Source of the DNA: Halodurantibacterium flavum
GTDB lineage: Bacteria; Pseudomonadota; Alphaproteobacteria; Rhodobacterales; Rhodobacteraceae
Length of the DNA: 64,000 bases
Direction: 5' to 3'
Assembly (NCBI RefSeq): GCF_042681825.1
Contig: NZ_JBHUGH010000007.1
Location: 32,266-96,265, forward strand
The position numbers and the translations under genes are program-made. Every line of letters starts with the position of its first letter. The stretch's first letter is position 1. Positions 26,144 to 34,616 of this stretch are shown here, piece after piece. The notes below the pieces were generated by a model. The model saw only the letters and a list, made by a program, of their open reading frames with translations. It was not told the DNA's origin and made no database searches.

Positions 26144-26737
26144 TCAGCCATGGACTATCTCTCCAACCAATCGTGCCAGCCAAGTCGGGAACTGCGGCGC
26201 AGCAGACACCAGTTCTGTCTTTGCCGTCTCCGTGAGCTTGGATCGCAGGATTTGAAGAGCTTTGGGAGCCTCATCCGGTCCAAGCCATGCCAGCGCACGG
26301 ACGGCCTGGCCCGAGGTCTTGCTCCCAAGGGCCAACTGCCAGCGCGGCGCATGACGCAGCTCGACCGCTTGCCGGCCAAGGTTCAGCACGCGGCTTCGAC
26401 CGGAAGTGAGGTAAACCGACTTGACCGGCACCTGTGTCGTGAGGCCCAGAGCGTTTGCCGCAGCAGCACCGCTCGGCACAATCGTCTCGCCCCGCTGCAC
26501 TGCGAGCGCTTCAATCGCCTGTTCAGCCGACGGACTGCGCGGACCAAAGCGTGTCTGGACGGGGCGCATGTAGATGCCGCGTCCTGCTCGGATCAACTCC
26601 CCACGTGCGGCCAGACGCGACAGCGTCTGATCGACCGCCGCGCGCGAGCCTAGGTGCAGGAGCCCCTTCGCTGCCAAGGGCACCCCCTCCGGCAACGTCG
26701 TCGCGACATTCATGATGCTCTCGGCCATGCGCTCCAT
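26144..26737 (-). CDS. Orphan AbiEi-like (DUF6088) regulator
   Basis: A 197-residue protein starting at ATG 26737 behind AAAGGAGCG. The winged-helix N-terminus (LHLGSRAAVDQTLSRLAARG, then IRAGRGIYMRPV) and the following IVPSGAAAANALGLTTQVP match the DUF6088/AbiEi antitoxin architecture. No nucleotidyltransferase gene follows it; the AbiE pair ends 117 bp beyond its stop in convergent orientation. It may be an orphan antitoxin, a second repressor, or able to act on the adjacent pair. Confidence 0.8.
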   Translation of the reverse strand: MERMAESIMNVATTLPEGVPLAAKGLLHLGSRAAVDQTLSRLAARGELIRAGRGIYMRPVQTRFGPRSPSAEQAIEALAVQRGETIVPSGAAAANALGLTTQVPVKSVYLTSGRSRVLNLGRQAVELRHAPRWQLALGSKTSGQAVRALAWLGPDEAPKALQILRSKLTETAKTELVSAAPQFPTWLARLVGEIVHG

Positions 26738-26748
26738 GATCGCTCCTT

Positions 26749-26776
26749 TGTCAGAAATGTGCGCAAATTTCTGACA
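26749..26776. promoter_or_regulatory. Operator palindrome upstream of the DUF6088 gene
   Basis: TGTCAGAAAT (26749-26758) and ATTTCTGACA (26767-26776) are perfect 10-bp arms around an 8-bp spacer that itself contains the palindrome TGCGCA. It lies 12-39 bp before the start codon. AbiEi-type antitoxins bind inverted repeats at their own promoter, so self-repression is likely. Confidence 0.7.
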
Positions 26777-26794
26777 GTTTTCAACCATGCGCTC

Positions 26795-27439
26795 TCACCC
26801 GAACCGCCGCCCGGCTTCGGTAAAGGTGTACTCGTTGACGATGATCCCCTCTTCGATGGCTTCGTCCGAGGTCAGGTGGTCGTATTCAGCCTGAAGCTGG
26901 CGGTAGAGCCAGCGGGCCAGATCACGCAGCGCCTCGGTCACGATCTCCTCGGCGTCTTCGGTCGGCGGCTGCCAGGTCGGGCTGTCCCGCGTGACGTCCA
27001 CCGACATCGTGTATTCGTGGTAGTAGCGCCCGCGATGGCTGACCTCGGCGGCGAGCTGGTAGAAGTTCCGCCGCTGGATGGCCTGCAGCCGGTCGGCGAT
27101 GCCGTGCAGCGTCGCGTCCGTGGGCGCGTAGTCCCGGATGCGCGTGGCCCCGCCCTTGGCGTGGGACCAGTAGCTTTCGAAGCAAGCGCCGTCGCCCTGG
27201 CTCCAGAACCCGGAGAACCAGATGCACGGCTTGGCCCGCGTCCCGCCGCCCATCAGGCGGACGGGCGTGGTTTTCAGGCGGATACCGAGGATCTCGCAGA
27301 CCCTCTCAAAATCCTCATAGACCGCGTCCCACCAGTCGTCGTGTGGGCCGCGTTCGCGATACCAGCTGCGCGCCTTTTCCTTGGCGGCATCTGAAAGTTC
27401 TGGGAACTGGTAGACCGTGGTGCAGATGAGCTCAGGCAT
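26795..27439 (-). CDS. Conserved plasmid hypothetical protein, 214 residues
   Basis: Starts at ATG 27439 with ELICTTVYQFPELSDAAKEK and continues ARSWYRERGPHDDWWDAVYE. Cys and Trp content is high (KPCIWFSGFWSQGDGACFES). The C-terminal helix includes LARWLYRQLQAEYDHLTSDE. Relatives on alphaproteobacterial plasmids carry an annotation as antitoxins of a stability system, but nothing here demonstrates that. Overlaps the preceding gene by 8 bp, so the two are co-translated. No signal peptide. Confidence 0.6.
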   Translation of the reverse strand: MPELICTTVYQFPELSDAAKEKARSWYRERGPHDDWWDAVYEDFERVCEILGIRLKTTPVRLMGGGTRAKPCIWFSGFWSQGDGACFESYWSHAKGGATRIRDYAPTDATLHGIADRLQAIQRRNFYQLAAEVSHRGRYYHEYTMSVDVTRDSPTWQPPTEDAEEIVTEALRDLARWLYRQLQAEYDHLTSDEAIEEGIIVNEYTFTEAGRRFG

Positions 27440-27851
27440 CGACGTCCTCCCCGTTCAGCGCGGCGGCAAGCCATTCCTGGCTGCTGGTCCAGCCGACGGA
27501 TTTGCGCGCACCGAGATCGATGACATGCGCGCCGCCGCCGAAGGCGTCGAGGCGAGGCCGGGAGCAGGTCAGAGAATACTGAAACCCCCAGAGACCGGTG
27601 AGGTCGAGATCGTCCGCAAGGCGCAGCACGAAGCGGATGACCCCCTCGACATCGCCGTGCTCGTCGTCATGGATCCAGAGGGTGCTGCCCTCGGGCGCGT
27701 CCTGGCGCACGAGGTCGAAGCCCGCGACCTCCGGGTCGTCGGCGTCCTGATCCGCAGCGCGGAGTTCCTGAAACAGGGCGAGTGCGCGGGCGGCGTTGTC
27801 GGGGGTGCCGACGTCGAGCAGGCATGAGAAGTGGGTGAAGTAATCCGCCAT
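27432..27851 (-). CDS. Hypothetical protein, 139 residues
   Basis: An acidic protein (HFSCLLDVGTPDNAARALAL, then WIHDDEHGDVEGVIRFVLRL) ending in SSQEWLAAALNGEDVDA. The pattern resembles plasmid housekeeping proteins with no assigned function. A purine-rich ribosome-binding site (AGGAGG) lies just upstream of ATG 27851. It overlaps the next gene by 8 bp. Confidence 0.6.
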   Translation of the reverse strand: MADYFTHFSCLLDVGTPDNAARALALFQELRAADQDADDPEVAGFDLVRQDAPEGSTLWIHDDEHGDVEGVIRFVLRLADDLDLTGLWGFQYSLTCSRPRLDAFGGGAHVIDLGARKSVGWTSSQEWLAAALNGEDVDA

Positions 27852-27925
27852 GGGAACCTCCTGAATGGGGAAGACCCGGCCAAGAGGCCGGGCGTTGTGT
27901 TGGAATGAAGAGGTGGTTGGGGCGA

Positions 27926-28123
27926 TCAGCCGGTGGGACTTTCGCCCGCCGCATGTCGCGCGGCATGCGCGCAGAGCATCTGCCGGTAGAAGCGCTTGCG
28001 AGCTGCCCGGAAGCCGCGCACGGCGCGCGTGTCGGGGTGGAGCACCCGGACCGCAGCACGCAGGACCGCGTAGGGCGAGGCCGTCAAGGGCAGGCCGAGG
28101 CGCACATAGGTGGAGTCGGTCAT
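27926..28123 (-). CDS. Small basic hypothetical protein, 65 residues
   Basis: Helical and strongly basic: SPYAVLRAAVRVLHPDTRAV, then FRAARKRFYRQMLCAHAARH. It begins 1 bp after the stop of the upstream frame and belongs to the same operon. The spacing of helices and a His-Pro-Asp pattern recall J-domains loosely, but the motif is not convincing. Function unknown. Confidence 0.55.
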   Translation of the reverse strand: MTDSTYVRLGLPLTASPYAVLRAAVRVLHPDTRAVRGFRAARKRFYRQMLCAHAARHAAGESPTG

Positions 28124-28124
28124 C

Positions 28125-29255
28125 TCAGCTCACCTCGACCACGGGTGAAGCGAGATGCGGATCGACAAGCGCCTCGATCCGCTCGGCCCGACCCATCCAG
28201 GGCTCGGGCCGGATGGCCTTCACCCAGTCGGCAAAGCTCGGGATGAAGCCGAGGTCTTCCTTCACATGCTGCTCGCCGACCCAACGGGTCGGGATGATGC
28301 GCCCGGTCGAGAGTGTGAGGGTCTGACCGAAGATGGTCTCGGCCATGAATATGCCCTCGGCATGGTGACGCAGCGCCCGGTGCCGGAAGTCCGCCGTGAT
28401 CTCCTTGCTCTGGTCGAACCAGGCATGCACGGCCATGAAATCGTCGACCGTGCCGCCCCATTTCTTCACCGAGGAGAGGGCGTGGTGATAGCAACTGTCT
28501 TTCAGGAGACTGCAGAAGCGTAGTCCGTGGCGTCTCGCGCCATCGCGTTGATGATCGTGAGCAGCTTGCGGGCGCATGCTGTAATCGCAAGTTTCGGAGG
28601 CTTTCCAGAATCCTGAAGTCTGGCTCGAAACGCCGCCAACGTCGGGTCGAACCGGCTGGGGGTTGTAGACCCCGGTCGACCAGTCGAGCACGCCCGGCAC
28701 CTTCCAGCGCGTGTCGCCCGTGCCGTTGCCCGCGATGCGCTGCACCGCCTCGACCAGTTCGAAATCGTGGATGCGGCCGTAATCGGGGCCGGTCACGGCG
28801 CGCAACTCCGTGCGGCCATCTTCGGTCTCGAAGGTCTTCACCTGCTCGGCGCGGTGGTTGGTCAGACCATATTGCAGGTTTATGCCCGCCAGCGGCGCCG
28901 GCAACTGCCGCAGGTAGGACGCCGGCGCGCCGACGATGCTGGCAAGCTGGCCGAATGCCCAGTGCGTGGGCGCGACCGGTTCCTGCGCTTTCGGCAGCAT
29001 CAGGTGCAACCGTTCAGGGTTGTCGCGCGCGGCCTCGACCCGGATGTCCGCCGTCTGCACCACCCGGCTGCGGCTGCGCTCGGACCGACCCTTCACATTG
29101 GTCCAGAGATCATCGAGCGACAGATACCGCTCGTCATCGGGCCGGTTGAACCATTCGGACGACACCCGCCCGTTCCGCTCACCCCGGCTCACATCCACCT
29201 TCCAGCCCCCCGCCCGCGCAGGTGCGACCGGATCCAGAACTTCCACAACGCCCAT
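28125..29255 (-). pseudogene. Chimeric frame: DUF932 N-terminus, IS110 scar, DUF6915-like C-terminus
   Basis: The first 200 residues (to about VYNPQPV) are the N-terminal part of a DUF932 protein, including PTHWAFGQLASIVGAPASYL and YGRIHDFELVEAVQRI. The rest of that family is missing. About 28505-28660 encodes an IS110 transposase tail in another frame. From YHHALSSVKKWGGTVDDFMA onward the frame is a DUF6915-like protein (DFRHRALRHHAEGIFMAETI, then IPTRWVGEQHVKEDLG) without its start. So two ancestral genes have been joined by an insertion sequence and deletion. The open frame may make a fusion, but neither part is intact. Confidence 0.75.
28502..28660 (-). mobile_element. IS110-family transposase 3' remnant
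   Basis: In the frame that differs from the host gene, this stretch reads FDPTLAAFRARLQDSGKPPK, then LAITACARKLLTIINAMARD, then ATDYASAVS and a TGA (28504-28502). This is the C-terminal end of an IS110-type transposase. The rest of the element is absent. It marks a deletion junction between the DUF932 and DUF6915-like genes. Confidence 0.85.
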
Positions 29256-29416
29256 CGGCTATCTCCCATGACAGGTGCCGGGAGCCACTCTCCCAGCCCT
29301 CAACCTGTCACGAAAGCAACCAACCCATCTCTGACTCTCAGATCGCTGATGCACAGAACATCGTTGCAGACCGGGCGTTTCGGCTGAGCTTGGGCCCACC
29401 CAAACAGTCAAACGTC

Positions 29417-29803
29417 TCACCCTTTCCGGGGTACCCCCAGTTCAGCAACTGCTTCGAGAAAAGCCGTGTCGAGAACCGGGTTGTCCCATTTGTTCGATGC
29501 AGTCATCCAGCGGTCGAGATGATCCCTGAATCTCAGATCATCCCGCCTCATGTGAAACGTGAACAGGCGATTGACGATGTCCCGCATCAAGTCCGCCATC
29601 TGCGCATCATCGATATGCGACACCGTGCTCCACGGGATGGTCTGACCTGTGGCGTCGATCACGTTCACGTCCGAATAATCGCCGGTCAGCGTCACCGGCT
29701 GCTCCCCGGCGTGCAAATCCTCCAGCCGCGTGTTGCGGATGCAGATCATGGCCATGATCTTCGCGAGATCGGCGGCAATGCGTTCTTCGTCTTCGACCTT
29801 CAT
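29417..29803 (-). CDS. Hypothetical protein, 128 residues
   Basis: Starts at ATG 29803 (KVEDEERIAADLAKIMAMIC), two codons after an alternative ATG. The product is mixed alpha/beta, with DLMRDIVNRLFTFHMRRDDL and a C-terminal LDTAFLEAVAELGVPRKG. No signal peptide, membrane segment or known domain is visible. Same orientation as neighbours, with about 160 bp to the chimeric frame. Confidence 0.55.
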   Translation of the reverse strand: MKVEDEERIAADLAKIMAMICIRNTRLEDLHAGEQPVTLTGDYSDVNVIDATGQTIPWSTVSHIDDAQMADLMRDIVNRLFTFHMRRDDLRFRDHLDRWMTASNKWDNPVLDTAFLEAVAELGVPRKG

Positions 29804-29859
29804 GCTCAAATCCTCTCGCAGCCCCTCGCTTCGCCGCGAAGGGCTGCGAGAGCATCAGA

Positions 29860-30171
29860 TCACTCGTTCAGATAGGCGACCCAATTCTGTCGCACATGCA
29901 CAATGCGCAACACCTGTAGCCACTCCTCCTCGATGCGGTAGATGATCAGATGCGATCCCGAGCGGTAAAGGCGCACGGGCGGGCGGATTTCAGTGCGTTC
30001 GCGCGCGATCCCCGGGTGCTGGACCAGCAGGTCCATGTCCACGGCGAGCCCGCGGATATAGGTTTCTGCCTGACCAACAGACCAGGTACGCGCGGTATAA
30101 ACCCAGATTGCGTCCAGATCATTCAGCGCAGCAGGTGATAGGCGATATTCAACGACCGTCGGTTCCGGCAT
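29860..30171 (-). CDS. parE: RelE/ParE-family toxin
   Basis: A 103-residue toxin starting at ATG 30171 (PEPTVVEYRLSPAALNDLDA). The typical C-terminal strands GIARERTEIRPPVRLYRSG, HLIIYRIEEEWLQVLRIVH and the closing RQNW are present. ParE-type toxins inhibit DNA gyrase; RelE-type toxins cleave mRNA. Sequence and partner favour ParE. It overlaps the end of the antitoxin gene by 23 bp. Confidence 0.9.
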   Translation of the reverse strand: MPEPTVVEYRLSPAALNDLDAIWVYTARTWSVGQAETYIRGLAVDMDLLVQHPGIARERTEIRPPVRLYRSGSHLIIYRIEEEWLQVLRIVHVRQNWVAYLNE

Positions 30172-30403
30172 TCTGATCCCGCTTGCGGGCAAGAAATGCC
30201 TCAACATCCAGACGTCCTGCCGGACCGCTTGCGAGACCCTCATCGACAAGCTGCTGCAACTCGACGATGGCCTGCTGGCGATCCTGGTCCCGGCGGATCA
30301 GATCGCGCACATAATCGCTGGCGTTGCTGTAGCGCCCATCTTGTGTCTGGGCCTCGACCCAGGCCTTCATCGGGTCCGGCAAAGAAACATTCATCGTGGC
30401 CAT
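30149..30403 (-). CDS. parD: ParD-family antitoxin
   Basis: An 84-residue antitoxin. The ribbon-helix-helix N-terminus is MATMNVSLPDPMKAWVEAQT, followed by RYSNASDYVRDLIRRDQDRQ, a signature ParD stretch. ATG 30403 follows AAAGGAG; an in-frame ATG at 30445 would add 14 residues that do not fit the family. The C-terminal tail would wrap the toxin. It probably represses its own operon and serves as a plasmid-addiction module. Confidence 0.92.
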   Translation of the reverse strand: MATMNVSLPDPMKAWVEAQTQDGRYSNASDYVRDLIRRDQDRQQAIVELQQLVDEGLASGPAGRLDVEAFLARKRDQNAGTDGR

Positions 30404-30545
30404 GGTCGCGATCTCCTTTGCAAGGACGATGACATAAATTGGCAAAGCTTGTCAAACTGTGCCGATGTCCTGCTACACGGCTTGCCGTGCGCATGCCCCG
30501 AACCCGGCGGGTTACCCCGCCGGGCCCGAGGGGAGACCCCGTTCC

Positions 30546-30950
30546 TCAGAACGGGATCTCGTCGTCGCGGTCGACCAACTCGGGGTTTTCGTTCTCGGCC
30601 GACTTCGGCCGGCTCAGGAAGTCGACCTTCTCGGCGATGATCTCGCAGCCGTAGCGGTCGTTCCCCATGCTGTCGATCCACTTGGTATAGTGGATGCGGC
30701 CATGGACGAGGACCTTCATGCCCTTTTCGCAATGCTCCGCGACCGTCTTGCCGAGACCGTTGAAGCAGGTGATGCGGTGCCATTCCGTGTCCATGACCCG
30801 GTAGCCGTTCTCGTCGCGCAGGACGCGACCTTCCGAGAGGCGGGGGCGGGAGGTGGCGAGGCTGAAGTTGGTGATCTTGGTGCCGCCCTGGGTGGTGCGG
30901 ACTTCGGGGGTCTGACCGATGTTGCCGGCGAGGATGACGATGTTCTGCAT
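30546..30950 (-). CDS. ssb: Single-stranded DNA-binding protein
   Basis: A 134-residue OB-fold protein starting MQNIVILAGNIGQTPEVRTT. It has WHRITCFNGLGKTVAEHCEK and VHGRIHYTKWIDSMGNDRYG, ending with the acidic tail DDEIPF that recruits replication proteins. It is shorter than chromosomal SSB. ATG 30950 follows GGAG. A plasmid SSB may protect transferred single strands or help replication. Confidence 0.95.
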   Translation of the reverse strand: MQNIVILAGNIGQTPEVRTTQGGTKITNFSLATSRPRLSEGRVLRDENGYRVMDTEWHRITCFNGLGKTVAEHCEKGMKVLVHGRIHYTKWIDSMGNDRYGCEIIAEKVDFLSRPKSAENENPELVDRDDEIPF

Positions 30951-31374
30951 GATAAGCTCCTGTGTGTCCTGTCTTCGGGACCGTCCCTTCGACAAGACCC
31001 GGAAGAAGCCCGTCGGGTGACGCGTGCACGGTGGACGGAACGGACGCCGGAAACCCCCAGAGGACCGGGGTGGAGCGGGCAGCCCCAAAGGGGCAACACG
31101 GCCCGGACTGACGCGGGGTTGCGCGCGAGAGCCCGAACGGGATTAGGGGATTGTCAGTCGAAGGGATGGCCCAGGAGACAGAGATGCGCGGGGAGCCCAT
31201 GCCAGACCCTGTCACCTTGCGCATCGAGACAGCCAGACCCCCAGTTCAGCACCTCCCTGGCGACGAAATGGCGATCAACAGCCTCTGCCACCCCTGCCCC
31301 AGCCTTCCGGGAGTTGCGGCGCCCTGCCGCGACGGGCTATCGATACCGGGACATTCAGGACACGGACCGCATCA
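30951..31374. other. Intergenic region between ssb and the H-NS-like gene
   Basis: The two genes diverge here and each must have a promoter inside, but I could not place either with confidence. The short open frames on both strands have no good start signals. The stretch near 31000-31100 is very G/C-rich. Confidence 0.4.
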
Positions 31375-31695
31375 ATGGCTGATTACGCTCTCGAGGCACT
31401 GTCGCTCAACGAGCTGAAGAAAATGCAGAAGGACGTCGCCAAGGCGATTGCCACATTCGAGGATAGGCAGAAGGCGGAAGCCAGCGCCAAGGTGGAAGCT
31501 CTCGCCCGGGACCTGGGCTACTCCCTGGCCGAACTCGTCGGTACCGAGACGAAAACCTCCCGTGCGCCTGCCCCGCCGAAATACCGGCACCCTGAGAACC
31601 CGGCACTCACCTGGTCTGGCCGAGGGCGGAAACCGCAGTGGTTCGTGGAAGCTCTAGCGGTAGGACAGACGGCTGAGAGCCTGTCCGTCGGATGA
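31375..31695 (+). CDS. H-NS-like nucleoid protein
   Basis: A 106-residue protein. The N-terminal half is a coiled-coil oligomerisation region (LNELKKMQKDVAKAIATFED). The C-terminal DNA-binding motif is PPKYRHPENPALTWSGRGRK followed by PQWF, the recognisable H-NS/HvrA signature. H-NS-like proteins silence horizontally acquired A/T-rich DNA; plasmid copies can lower the fitness cost of carriage. Confidence 0.92.
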   Translation: MADYALEALSLNELKKMQKDVAKAIATFEDRQKAEASAKVEALARDLGYSLAELVGTETKTSRAPAPPKYRHPENPALTWSGRGRKPQWFVEALAVGQTAESLSVG

Positions 31696-31723
31696 ACGTA
31701 ATGGGCACGCGATCTCCATGTGC

Positions 31724-34219
31724 CTACAGCCCCAACGCTTCCGTGGAAAGCCCCCGTTTTTCGGCGCTTTCCCTGACGGCAGCGCGCAGTGCGTCGCTCT
31801 TCTCCAGCAAGCGGCGAAACCGTGCCTCGTCCAACACAAGCAGGGTCGAATGGGTGATCGCGGTGATCTGGGTCCTTCGAACCTGTCGACTGAGAAGCGA
31901 CAACTGCCCGAACATCTCGCCGCGACCGAGCTTGCTCTTCTGACCTGCTGTCTCGACCTCCACGGCCCCTGACGCGATGAAGCAGACTTCGCGCGGAACG
32001 TCACCCTTGCGCATGAGCACCTCGCCGGGCTGAACGTAACGTGCCCTGAGCGTGCGGGCGAGTCGGGCGCGGCTTTCTTCCTCCATATTGGCAAAAAGCG
32101 GAAACTGGCGCACCAGTTCGGTCTTCTGCACTGCAAGGTCGAGCGCGGGGCGGGTTTCCGCGCGTTTCCGCTTCTCGCCCAGCTCCTGCTTGAGCGTGGT
32201 GTACAGTTCGCGGCCAATAAGGCCATCCTGATAGAGAATGTCGTATTCGCGCTCTTCCAGCCGGAGCGATGTACGGCGGATAAAGCGGCGTTCGATCTCT
32301 TCGGCATAACCGGGATATTGCAAACGAAGCCCGTCCAGCGCTGATTGGGTTTCCTCCTCGCGACGCTTCAGCAGCTCATGCAGGAGATCGGCCACGCGGC
32401 GGCCATGGATGCGCCGGATCTTGCCATCGATATACCCGTGCAGATCCCGCAAGGTGAGGCGTTGATTGAGCAGAATCTCGAAGCGGTCAGCTGTCATCCG
32501 GCCCAACGAGCCCGAAAGCCGCAGCCGGTTGTGAAGGAAAATCGCCAATCGATACCAGCGGCCCTGCGCAAGACTCAGGCGCCCTGTCGTTCTGTATTCA
32601 TCGCGCCCGCCAGCCCGCGTGCGTTCGATCAAGCGGTCAGCGTCTGACAGCATCTGTTCGGCCAGTCGTGCCGATATCTGCTGTTCCCGAAATGCCTCGA
32701 GGATCATGTCCCGCTCGCGCCCGGCGAGCGCGACAAGGCCAAGGGTGATCCTGTCGCGATCCGGGATCTCGTCGACCCCCTCCGCCTTCGACATCGCGCT
32801 GTCCAGGCGTTCGGCAAAGCGCTTGGCCTCGGATCGTACGATCTCTCGCGTTAGTTCATGGCGCTGCGCGGTATTCGCGACTTCCTCGCGCACGTTCTCG
32901 AGGGCGACGGCGATCACCTGGTTCGACAGAGCGCGATCCAGCCGCGACAGCTTGTCGAGACCGAGAAGCGAGATGATCCAGCGCAGGGTCGTTCCCTGAA
33001 AGAGAAGTGTGTAGAGCGTGAATCCGGTTGCCAGAATGCCGACCTCGCGCTTGATCTCGATTGGCACGCGCAGGTTCTCGGTCACGGCCAGCGCAAGAGC
33101 CAGAGTAACGGCGCCGCGCAGGCCACCCCAGAGGATGGCGACCCGGTAAGGTCGGTCCACCCGTGGCGAGAGCTTCATTGCGGTCAGCAGCGGAAGAACA
33201 AGATACAGCATGAAAAGCCGGGCCGCCGTGGCCGCCAGGATCACCACCCCGATCAGTGCGACGTCACGAAGCTGCACGTCCCCCAGAAGACGCGGCACAA
33301 GGAACGCGGCCAGAAGGAAGATGAGCGCACCGGCCCAATGCGCCAGAACATCCCAGACCTCGCGCAGGTTGGACCAGTTGCCCGGCGAAAGACGCCCGGG
33401 GCCGAGATAGTTGAGCGTCATCCCTGCCATGACAACGGCGATGACGCCCGAGACGCCCAGAACTCGATCGGCCACCAGATAGGTGATGTACGGCAGCGCC
33501 ACGCTGAGCGAGACCTGCGCCAGGGGATAACGGCTCATCAGCCCGAAGAGCGCGATGCAAACCCGCGCGAAGACCCATCCGATGCCGATCCCGCCGAAGA
33601 CTAGCGTCGGAAAGCCCACCAGCGCGTCGCGCAGCGTGGGGTTGGGCACGCCCAGCATGACGAAGGTCAGGAAGAAGCCGAACAGCGCGATGGCAGCGGC
33701 GTCATTCAGCAGGCTCTCGCCCTCGACGATCCGGGTGAGGCGTTGGGGAGCGGCGATGTTGCGGAAGATACTGACCACCGCCGAAGGATCGGTCGTCGCG
33801 ACGATCGCACCCAGCATCAGGCAGGCCATCAGCGGCAGTGTGGTGAAGGGGGTCAGCGCGAAGCCGATGGCGAAGGTCGCAACCACCACTGCGAGCACTG
33901 CCATGACAAGGATCGGCACCCAGTCATCGGCCATCCGGCGCAGGTTCAGCCCCAACGAGACCTGAAACAACAAGGTTGGCAGAAGGACGTAAAGGAAGAC
34001 GCTGGCGCGGATGTTGAACTCGAACAGTTCGACAGCCAGAGGCAAGCCCAGAAGTTCGCGGCCGTGATCGACCAGGAGAACGGCTGCAAGGCCGATCAGG
34101 GTTCCGATAAGTGCCAGCACCACCGTGTAGGGCAGCCGGGCGCGGTCGGCCAAAGGCTCGCTCAGGGAGATAACAACAAAGAGCGCGGCAACGATGCCGA
34201 CGAGCGAGATGACATCCAT
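31724..34219 (-). CDS. CPA1-type Na+(K+)/H+ antiporter with C-terminal cyclic-nucleotide-binding-like domain
   Basis: An 831-residue inner-membrane antiporter. About 12 membrane helices occupy residues 1-400, including GAIVATTDPSAVVSIFRNIA and IVEGESLLNDAAAIALFGFF, motifs of the NhaP/CPA1 family. A long helical region (about 400-690) is cytoplasmic. The last 130 residues form a cyclic-nucleotide-binding-like domain (FPLFANMEEESRARLARTLR, then EVLMRKGDVPREVCFIASGA). It would exchange Na+ or K+ for H+. ATG 34219 fits the family start. Confidence 0.9.
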   Translation of the reverse strand: MDVISLVGIVAALFVVISLSEPLADRARLPYTVVLALIGTLIGLAAVLLVDHGRELLGLPLAVELFEFNIRASVFLYVLLPTLLFQVSLGLNLRRMADDWVPILVMAVLAVVVATFAIGFALTPFTTLPLMACLMLGAIVATTDPSAVVSIFRNIAAPQRLTRIVEGESLLNDAAAIALFGFFLTFVMLGVPNPTLRDALVGFPTLVFGGIGIGWVFARVCIALFGLMSRYPLAQVSLSVALPYITYLVADRVLGVSGVIAVVMAGMTLNYLGPGRLSPGNWSNLREVWDVLAHWAGALIFLLAAFLVPRLLGDVQLRDVALIGVVILAATAARLFMLYLVLPLLTAMKLSPRVDRPYRVAILWGGLRGAVTLALALAVTENLRVPIEIKREVGILATGFTLYTLLFQGTTLRWIISLLGLDKLSRLDRALSNQVIAVALENVREEVANTAQRHELTREIVRSEAKRFAERLDSAMSKAEGVDEIPDRDRITLGLVALAGRERDMILEAFREQQISARLAEQMLSDADRLIERTRAGGRDEYRTTGRLSLAQGRWYRLAIFLHNRLRLSGSLGRMTADRFEILLNQRLTLRDLHGYIDGKIRRIHGRRVADLLHELLKRREEETQSALDGLRLQYPGYAEEIERRFIRRTSLRLEEREYDILYQDGLIGRELYTTLKQELGEKRKRAETRPALDLAVQKTELVRQFPLFANMEEESRARLARTLRARYVQPGEVLMRKGDVPREVCFIASGAVEVETAGQKSKLGRGEMFGQLSLLSRQVRRTQITAITHSTLLVLDEARFRRLLEKSDALRAAVRESAEKRGLSTEALGL

Positions 34220-34616
34220 GACATGGCCGATGACCGCAGGCGCGGCTTTGGTGGATAGATGGTTGGGAAGCCCTTTCCTGAATGCGGCTTTTTCGGGTTA
34301 TCGTCAATCCCCGCGCCCGTCAGGGTTTGACACCAGATGCTTGATTTCACGCATCAATCCGGTGGCGTCCGCGGCATCCCAGCCGACGTGCGCGTCCTCT
34401 GACCGGACGATACGGGCCCCACCAGGTTCCGCGGCGCGACGCAGCTTCCGGTCATACAAAGCACCCCCGCCAGCCCGGCCCGGGTCATTGCCATCATGGC
34501 TTTGACAAAGGTGCCCGCTGACACCTCTGGCTGGTCAGGGTTTCCGGGTTTTCATGACGGAATTTCAATGTCATACTAAGGGAATGCCGAGAAATTAACC
34601 AGAATCCGCCGGAGCC
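34220..34616. other. Intergenic region with a possible gene remnant
   Basis: The antiporter and Usp genes diverge around this gap. On the minus strand, 34480 to 34309, an open frame without a start reads GGALYDRKLRRAAEPGGARI and ends MREIKHLVSNPDGRGD. It has plausible codon use and may be the 3' remnant of a lost gene, but I cannot name it. A promoter for the Usp gene should lie in 34500-34610; none is clear. Confidence 0.35.

Noticed and set aside
34309..34480. Open frame without a start on the minus strand
   Set aside because: Plausible codon use but no start and no recognised family; mentioned only as a possible remnant.
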